Shown here in pieces: positions 6,603 through 10,391 of a stretch of DNA of 10,391 nucleotides; position 1 is the first letter of the stretch; each line of letters begins with the position of its first letter. Below the pieces are notes generated by a model. It did not search any database. It saw only the letters and a program-made list of their open reading frames with translations, and was not told where the DNA came from. Location: NCBI GenBank assembly GCA_002278985.1, contig NCJP01000039.1, positions 1-10,391 of the forward strand, given 5' to 3'. The translations under genes were made by a program, and so were the position numbers. Origin of the DNA: Erythrobacter sp. 34-65-8 (lineage in GTDB: Bacteria; Pseudomonadota; Alphaproteobacteria; Sphingomonadales; Sphingomonadaceae).

Positions 6603-7376
6603 ATGCGCATCGCCAGTTTCAACATCAACGGTATCAAGGCGCGCCTCCCGCGCCTGCTCGAATGGCTCGCAGAAACGCGGCCCACCGTTGCCTGCCTGCA
6701 GGAAATCAAGACGCAGGACGAAGGCTTCCCGGCCGAAGAGTTCGCCAAGATCGGCTATCACGCCATCTGGCACGGCCAGAAAGGCTTCAACGGGGTGGCG
6801 ATCCTCGCTGACGGTATAGCGCCCGTGGAAATCCGGCGCGGCCTGCCCGGCGCACCGGACGATGAACAGGCCCGCTACCTCGAAGCGGATGTCGGCGGCG
6901 TCCGCTTGGTGTGTATCTACCTGCCCAACGGCAACCCGGTGCCGGGGCCCAAGTTCGACTACAAGCTGGCCTGGATGGAGCGGCTTCACGCCCGCATGGC
7001 CGCGCTGTGGGCGCTGGAAATCCCCTGCGCCGTCGTGGGCGATTACAATGTCATCCCCGAAGACAAGGACGTGTGGTCGCCAAAAGCCATGGCAAGCGAT
7101 GCACTGATGCAGCCCGAATCGCGCGATGCCTACCAACGTCTGCTCGGCGATGGATGGACCGATGCGATCGCCACCCTCAACCCGCGCGGCGGGGTGTGGA
7201 CCTTCTGGGATTACCAGGCCGGAGCGTGGCAGCGTGACCACGGCTTCCGCATCGACCACCTGCTGCTGTCGCCCGAACTGGCTGACCGGCTGGAGGCGGC
7301 CGGTGTCGACAAGGCGCACCGCGGGCGCGAGAAGGCCAGCGACCACGCGCCGGTCTGGGTGACCTTGCGCGATTGA
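6603..7376 (+). CDS. xthA: Exodeoxyribonuclease III (AP endonuclease, EEP family)
   Basis: 257 residues, near the usual length of the bacterial ExoIII/XthA family. The enzyme cleaves DNA 5' to abasic sites and removes 3' blocking groups in base excision repair, using Mg2+. Signature residues are visible: Asn8 in FNINGIK, metal ligand Glu34 in CLQEIKTQD, Tyr106 in IYLPNG, Asp147 and Asn149 in GDYNVIP, Asp218 in FRIDHLL, and Asp247-His248 in the final SDHAPVW. All canonical catalytic positions are intact. The ATG at 6603 gives the standard MRIASFNINGIK start. It is the last gene of the plus-strand group and ends 30 bases before the convergent cell wall hydrolase. Confidence 0.96.
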   Translation: MRIASFNINGIKARLPRLLEWLAETRPTVACLQEIKTQDEGFPAEEFAKIGYHAIWHGQKGFNGVAILADGIAPVEIRRGLPGAPDDEQARYLEADVGGVRLVCIYLPNGNPVPGPKFDYKLAWMERLHARMAALWALEIPCAVVGDYNVIPEDKDVWSPKAMASDALMQPESRDAYQRLLGDGWTDAIATLNPRGGVWTFWDYQAGAWQRDHGFRIDHLLLSPELADRLEAAGVDKAHRGREKASDHAPVWVTLRD

Positions 7377-7393
7377 GGACTCGGCCTGGTGAG

Positions 7394-7406
7394 CCGGGTT
7401 TCCCGG
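7394..7406. terminator. Short hairpin between convergent xthA and cell wall hydrolase genes
   Basis: CCGGG-TTT-CCCGG is a perfect 5-bp stem in the 30-base gap, touching the stop codon of the minus-strand gene. It is symmetrical enough to form in transcripts from either side. There is no long T-run, so this is at best a weak bidirectional terminator. Confidence 0.3.
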
Positions 7407-8063
7407 TCAGCGATAGAAAATGTGCGAATCGATCGTCGCGAGCGCCTGCTTGCGGTGGCTCCAGCTGGGGCGAACATAGCGGGCGTGGAAATAGAGCGCA
7501 TCGTCAGCGTGGCTTTGCCAGCCGCCGGAATGGGCAATCCGGGCCAGGGCCACAGCGTTGCGCCAGGCCTGGGTGCCAAGCCGCGCCTGCGGGATAGCGC
7601 CCTTGCGCACGAACGAGAACTGGCCGGGCTGACGCACGACCCCGCAATAGGTGGCCGGAAAGCGGCCCGAGTTGCTGCGGTTGATGACCACTTCGGCCAC
7701 GGCCAGCTGGCCCAGCAGCGGTTCCCCGCGCGCTTCGAAATAGATCGCGCCGGCCAGGCACCGGAGCTCATCGGACAGGGGGACATCGCTCGCCGTCGCG
7801 GCCACCAGCTCGGCCAGCGACGACGCGCGGACCTCTGCAGTGTCGCTGATGACGTCAGCCTGATTGTCGGAAGCGGGGGGAAGCGGCTGGACCACTTCCT
7901 CGGAAACGAACACCGGCATGGTCTCGCCGGTCGGTCGGGCAACGGGCGCATCTTGCGTCACGGCTGCCTGGGCATAAGTGCCGGAGAGATCCGCTCCGGC
8001 GACGGTCATCACCAGTCCAGCGGCAAGCGCCGCCATGCTGGCGTATCGGGTGGCAATGGTCAT
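7407..8063 (-). CDS. SleB-type cell wall hydrolase (Hydrolase_2), exported
   Basis: 218 residues from the ATG at 8063. The N-terminus (about 1-35) has an Arg-containing start, an Ala/Leu/Val core and Ala-Gln-Ala, consistent with a signal peptide. A Pro/Asp-rich spacer follows (about 36-95). Residues 98-218 are a SleB/Hydrolase_2 domain: LAGAIYFEARGE with the likely catalytic Glu110, then VAEVVINR, RFPATYCGVVRQ, GQFSF and DDALYFHA. The family acts as lytic transglycosylase on peptidoglycan; SleB is best known from Bacillus spore germination, but non-sporing proteobacteria carry homologues for wall remodelling. An in-frame ATG at 8096 adds 11 residues with AT-rich codons including a rare AGA, so 8063 is preferred; neither start has a strong ribosome binding site. 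It lies downstream of the DUF1491 gene across a 170-200-base gap. Confidence 0.85.
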   Translation of the reverse strand: MTIATRYASMAALAAGLVMTVAGADLSGTYAQAAVTQDAPVARPTGETMPVFVSEEVVQPLPPASDNQADVISDTAEVRASSLAELVAATASDVPLSDELRCLAGAIYFEARGEPLLGQLAVAEVVINRSNSGRFPATYCGVVRQPGQFSFVRKGAIPQARLGTQAWRNAVALARIAHSGGWQSHADDALYFHARYVRPSWSHRKQALATIDSHIFYR

Positions 8064-8107
8064 TCTGTCCGTCAAATCGTGCGGTTGACGAGCCATGTCG
8101 CAGGCTG

Positions 8108-8144
8108 GGACCCGGGTGCGTTGCTTGCGTTGTAGGATGGGTCC
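8108..8144 (-). repeat. Leader stem-loop with tandem 7-base repeat
   Basis: GGACCC (8108-8113) and GGGTCC (8139-8144) are perfect inverted arms. The loop contains a direct repeat of TGCGTTG (plus strand) at 8117-8123 and 8126-8132, period 9. The element would sit in the 5' leader of the cell wall hydrolase mRNA. Its function is unknown, and the stem is short for its loop. Confidence 0.25.
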
Positions 8145-8236
8145 GATTTCTGGCCTGCCGGCCGTCCCCCGTCTGCGTGCCTGCCCTGCAACCTCAGTGT
8201 TGCCGTGGCCGCCTGCGCCTTACGAAGTGGGACGGG

Positions 8237-8264
8237 CCCCTAGCGGGAATGGTTTGCAAGTCAA
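8237..8264 (-). promoter_or_regulatory. Possible promoter of the cell wall hydrolase gene
   Basis: On the minus strand a TTGACT -35-like box (8264-8259) is followed after 16 bases by TAGGGG (8242-8237), a poor -10. It begins just beyond the DUF1491 stop codon and is AT-richer than its surroundings. If active it would give a leader of roughly 150 bases or more before the hydrolase start. Confidence 0.35.
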
Positions 8265-8265
8265 C

Positions 8266-8601
8266 TTAACCGTTCCACGATGCGATGAACCGTTCCCCAT
8301 CCGGGACATCCAGTTCGATTTGCCAGCAATCGCGGTCCTGCGCGCGTCTGCGCGCCAGATATTCCTCGAATCCCTGCGGATTTTCCTTGTTTTGCCGCTT
8401 TGCAGCAACAAATGGCCGTGATCCGTCAGCGCGGGGCATCCGTTCAAACAGCGCCGCCCCTTCGCCGCGATCAATGGTTACCAGCAGGATGGTCCCGGCG
8501 TCCCGCTCACCTTTGGCAAGCACCGTGGCAAAGCCGCCCGCTGCCTCGACCGCACGGATCAGGCCATTGACTTCCAGATGGGCAGGCAGGCGCTCATCCA
8601 T
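8266..8601 (-). CDS. DUF1491 family protein
   Basis: 111 residues, the normal size for DUF1491, an alphaproteobacterial family without an assigned role. The N-terminus RLPAHLEVNGLIRAVEAAGG, the segment AKGERDAGTILLVTIDRGEG, FERMPRADGSRPF and YLARRRAQDRDCW are consistent with my memory of the family. It is soluble, with no signal peptide or membrane segment. The start at 8601 (MDERLPAHLE) is chosen over an in-frame 8691 because the conserved region begins there and because it overlaps the thioesterase stop by 8 bases, a typical coupled junction. It is the last gene of the hpf-ptsN-thioesterase set. Confidence 0.82.
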   Translation of the reverse strand: MDERLPAHLEVNGLIRAVEAAGGFATVLAKGERDAGTILLVTIDRGEGAALFERMPRADGSRPFVAAKRQNKENPQGFEEYLARRRAQDRDCWQIELDVPDGERFIASWNG

Positions 8602-9073
8602 CGGCGCGGTATCCGGGCAAACCCGCCAGCGGAATGCGCGAGCGCATGAAAGTGCCGGTGCCGCGTCCGATCTCGTCGCCGGACTGGTCAATCAGCCGCG
8701 CCTCGGCCACCAGCACCCGCCGGCGGCCACTGACCCAGCAGCCTTCCGCCACCACCGGGCCGGCGCGGACCGGCTTGGTAAAATGGAGATTGAAGGCGGT
8801 GGTCAGCAGAAACCGGTCGGTGACCAGGCTGTTCGCGGCATAGAAGGCGGCATCGTCGAGCATCTTGAAATAGATCGTGCCATGCGCCGCACCGGCTGCG
8901 TGGAAGACATTCTCGGTCACGTCGAAGCGGATGCGCGCGAGCCCTTCGCCCGCGATCTCCAGGGTGGATGCGAACAGGTCATTGATCGGCGCATGGGCAT
9001 AAAGTGATTCCAGCGCCCGGAAATGCAGCGCGGCTCCCTTGGCTGGCTCAGGCCGCGTCACGATCCGAAACAT
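8594..9073 (-). CDS. PaaI-like hotdog-fold thioesterase
   Basis: 159 residues. The segment HAAGAAHGTIYFKMLDDAAF (about 58-77) matches the PaaI/4HBT hotdog signature, with the HG turn (His64-Gly65) on the long hotdog helix and Asp73/Asp74 as candidate catalytic acids. It is followed by the strand TAFNLHFTKPVRAGPVVAEG and a VSGRRRVLVAEARL strand pair. Such enzymes hydrolyse acyl-CoA thioesters in the cytoplasm as dimers or tetramers; the substrate here is unknown. HGT replaces the more common HGG. The start at 9073 overlaps the end of ptsN by 26 bases and the stop overlaps the DUF1491 start by 8, so translation is probably coupled. No strong ribosome binding site was seen. Confidence 0.85.
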   Translation of the reverse strand: MFRIVTRPEPAKGAALHFRALESLYAHAPINDLFASTLEIAGEGLARIRFDVTENVFHAAGAAHGTIYFKMLDDAAFYAANSLVTDRFLLTTAFNLHFTKPVRAGPVVAEGCWVSGRRRVLVAEARLIDQSGDEIGRGTGTFMRSRIPLAGLPGYRADG

Positions 9074-9509
9074 TGGTCAGCAAGGCAAAGATCGCTTCCG
9101 CGTTGTTGGCCTCGAACAGGGACTCGCGGAGCGCATCATCGCGCATCAGGCGCGAAATTTCCGCCAGGGCGTGAAGGTGTGTCGCCCCGGCATTAACCGG
9201 CGAGAGCAGACCGAACACCAGCTCGACCGGCATGTCATCAGCGGCCTCGAACCCCACGGGGGCGCTCAGCTTCAGCACGGCCGCAACCGGGCGATGGATT
9301 CCCTCGATCCGGGCGTGAGGGAGAGCCACCCCGCGCCCGAAACCAGTGCTGCCGAGCTTCTCCCGCTCCTCCAGCGCTTCAAGCACCATTGCCAGATCAA
9401 GCCCGTAAGCGCGCGCGAACTGCGCAGCGATCGCAACAAGGATGGCCGGTTTGCCATTGGCGGTACCAATGGCAACGGCCTGGGGGGACAGAGTGAAATT
9501 GATATCCAT
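9048..9509 (-). CDS. ptsN: PTS IIA-like nitrogen regulatory protein (EIIA-Ntr)
   Basis: 153 residues, the standard PtsN length. The phosphorylation-site motif GRGVALPHARIEG contains His65, the residue that accepts phosphate from NPr in the nitrogen PTS. His111 and His113 in AGATHLHALAEISRLM are the family's second conserved histidine region. EIIA-Ntr does not transport sugar; it regulates potassium transport, sensor kinases or stress responses depending on phosphorylation state. The ATG at 9509 gives the usual N-terminus (MDINFTLSPQAV); the frame is open upstream to 9728 but that part lies opposite and inside hpf. It follows hpf after 109 bases, the classic hpf-ptsN order of proteobacteria, where rpoN usually lies upstream; rpoN is not visible here. 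Confidence 0.93.
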   Translation of the reverse strand: MDINFTLSPQAVAIGTANGKPAILVAIAAQFARAYGLDLAMVLEALEEREKLGSTGFGRGVALPHARIEGIHRPVAAVLKLSAPVGFEAADDMPVELVFGLLSPVNAGATHLHALAEISRLMRDDALRESLFEANNAEAIFALLTNVSDRDAA

Positions 9510-9590
9510 GGACCAGACTTCATGAGGCACGATTTGAGGAAAGAGGCTGGCTAGCCCCTGCTGAAATGTGCTCCCCCGCTGATGAATGCC

Positions 9591-9612
9591 GGATGGCGAC
9601 GCTGCGCCATCC
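9591..9612 (-). terminator. Perfect 8-bp stem-loop in the hpf-ptsN junction
   Basis: GGATGGCG (9591-9598) and CGCCATCC (9605-9612) form a perfect 8-bp stem with a 6-base loop, starting 6 bases after the hpf stop on the minus strand. No T-run follows, so it is more likely a partial terminator, processing or mRNA-stability element that sets the hpf:ptsN ratio than a full intrinsic terminator. Confidence 0.45.
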
Positions 9613-9618
9613 CTCGGC

Positions 9619-10203
9619 TTACCGAGGCTCGACCCAGCCGATCGAGCCATCGTTGCGCCGATAGACCATATTATGACGGCCGGTGCCAGCGTTTTTGAAC
9701 AGCAGGGCGTTGGTATGGCGCAGGTCAAGCATCATGACGGCGTCGGCCACGCTGGCCTCCGGGATATCGGCGGTCGTCTCGGCGATGATTGCCGGAGCGC
9801 CCGCATCGTCGTCCTGCTCGTCATGGTCGATTTCGACATCGGCGTCGGGTGCCGCAAAGATCCGGTAGCTGGCTTCTTCCTCGCGCAGGGCGTGGGCGGT
9901 CTGCTCGTGCCGGTCGTTGAGGCGGCGCTTGTAGCGGCGCAACTGCTTGTCGATCTTCTCTGCCGCCTGGTCGAGCGCGACATGGGCATCCTGCGCCACC
10001 GCGTTGGCCTTGAGGATCAGGCCCTGCATCACGTGGGTGACGATATCGCAGCTGTACATCCCGGCCGGCGCCTTGCCGAACGTCACCTGCGAGGAAATCG
10101 CCCGTCCGAAGTACTTCTCGACAATGGCGCTGAGCCGGTCGGAGACATGATCCTGGAGAGCCGCACCGGTGTCCATCTGATGGCCCGAAACCCTGATGTC
10201 CAT
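9619..10203 (-). CDS. hpf: Ribosome hibernation promoting factor, long form
   Basis: 194 residues from the ATG at 10203. Residues 1 to about 100 form the S30AE/RaiA fold (MDIRVSGHQMDTG at the start, then VEKYFGRAISSQVTFGK and AEKIDKQLRRYKRRLNDRH). An acidic linker of about 40 residues follows (DADVEIDHDEQDDD), then the C-terminal S30AE_2 dimerisation domain from about residue 140 (MMLDLRHTNALLFKNAGTG, RRNDGSIGWVEPR). The long form dimerises 70S ribosomes into inactive 100S particles in stationary phase. An ATG nine bases earlier (10212) directly abuts the AGGAG ribosome binding site, whereas 10203 has ideal 9-base spacing, so 10203 is chosen. It lies 26 bases after the stop of an upstream partial gene and before ptsN. 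Confidence 0.95.
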   Translation of the reverse strand: MDIRVSGHQMDTGAALQDHVSDRLSAIVEKYFGRAISSQVTFGKAPAGMYSCDIVTHVMQGLILKANAVAQDAHVALDQAAEKIDKQLRRYKRRLNDRHEQTAHALREEEASYRIFAAPDADVEIDHDEQDDDAGAPAIIAETTADIPEASVADAVMMLDLRHTNALLFKNAGTGRHNMVYRRNDGSIGWVEPR

Positions 10204-10212
10204 TTGTCTCAT

Positions 10213-10217
10213 CTCCT
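10213..10217 (-). promoter_or_regulatory. Ribosome binding site that decides the hpf start
   Basis: AGGAG on the minus strand immediately abuts the ATG at 10212 and lies 9 bases before the ATG at 10203. Only the second spacing suits initiation, so HPF should begin MDIRVSG rather than MRQMDIRVSG. Confidence 0.6.
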
Positions 10218-10229
10218 GTTTGAAGGGCC

Positions 10230-10391
10230 TTACGGCCCGGGTGTGCCCCAGATGGGCGATCGCATCTGCCGGATAAACGCCTGGTGCCGTTCATGTTCCG
10301 CAGCACTGGCCGCATGCGGCCGAGGTGCGCGATAAACGCGCTCGACCAGCACGGAAGCCGCAATGCTGACGACATTGTCCTGGCGTGCACT
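10230..10391 (-). CDS. Unrecognised protein, C-terminal fragment
   Basis: A frame open from the right edge encodes 53 residues and ends at a TAA at 10232-10230, 26 bases before hpf. The fragment (SARQDNVVSIAASVLVERVY near the edge, RHQAFIRQMRSPIW near the end) has a plausible mixed composition and a high share of G/C third bases, and its position and spacing fit a gene co-transcribed with hpf. It does not resemble the C-terminus of RpoN, the usual upstream neighbour. No known family is recognised, and it could be a chance open frame because another frame is also open here. The start lies outside the window. Confidence 0.45.
   Translation of the reverse strand, partial: SARQDNVVSIAASVLVERVYRAPRPHAASAAEHERHQAFIRQMRSPIWGTPGP

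Noticed and set aside
6354..7346. Minus-strand open frame antisense to erpA and xthA
   Set aside because: The sense strand encodes two complete proteins with all catalytic residues, so the antisense frame is a codon-bias shadow.
9586..10335. Plus-strand open frame across hpf
   Set aside because: Antisense to a clear HPF with both domains; no recognisable protein in the plus frame.
1..10391. CRISPR arrays, tRNA/rRNA genes, insertion sequences, prophage or defence genes
   Set aside because: No spaced direct repeats, cloverleaf-like sequences, transposase or integrase motifs, or terminal inverted repeats were found on reading both strands.

Overview
The window is GC-rich, densely coding chromosomal DNA of an alphaproteobacterium, most likely a sphingomonad or erythrobacterium (Sphingomonadales). 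The reasons are a PopZ-type DUF2497 protein, a DUF1491 protein, an HPF long form next to PtsN, a TolC whose upstream neighbour is a Pcm-like methyltransferase, and an ErpA-type gene beside xthA. This assignment rests on gene content only; no rRNA or marker phylogeny was possible. The region looks like ordinary core genome: no insertion sequences, phage genes, CRISPR arrays, tRNAs, rRNAs or defence genes were seen.

Layout. Positions 1-86 (minus) hold the 5' end of a class I fumarate hydratase gene. A 225-base divergent intergenic region follows, with a promoter-like sequence overlapped by an inverted repeat that could be an operator. It precedes a plus-strand cluster at 312-5317: a broken Pcm-like methyltransferase gene (internal deletion plus frameshift), a TolC-family outer-membrane channel, the polar organiser PopZ, a secreted or periplasmic S9 serine peptidase, and a small thioredoxin-fold [2Fe-2S] ferredoxin whose start overlaps the peptidase stop. 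A two-helix membrane protein (5367-5663, minus) separates this from a second plus-strand group at 5772-7376: a CBS-pair protein, an A-type Fe-S carrier (ErpA/IscA) and exonuclease III.

The rest, from 7407 to the right edge, is on the minus strand. Read in its own direction it runs: an unrecognised C-terminal fragment at the right edge, ribosome hibernation factor HPF (long form), PtsN (EIIA-Ntr), a PaaI-like hotdog thioesterase, a DUF1491 protein, and then a SleB-type cell wall hydrolase that probably has its own promoter and leader. The ptsN-thioesterase and thioesterase-DUF1491 junctions overlap by 26 and 8 bases, which suggests translational coupling. HPF and PtsN link this operon to stationary-phase and nitrogen/carbon-status control.

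No new biological system is evident. The points most worth a second look are the damaged methyltransferase gene upstream of tolC, the palindrome over its promoter, the tightly overlapping ptsN-thioesterase-DUF1491 set, and several stem-loops, two of which place a stop codon in the loop.
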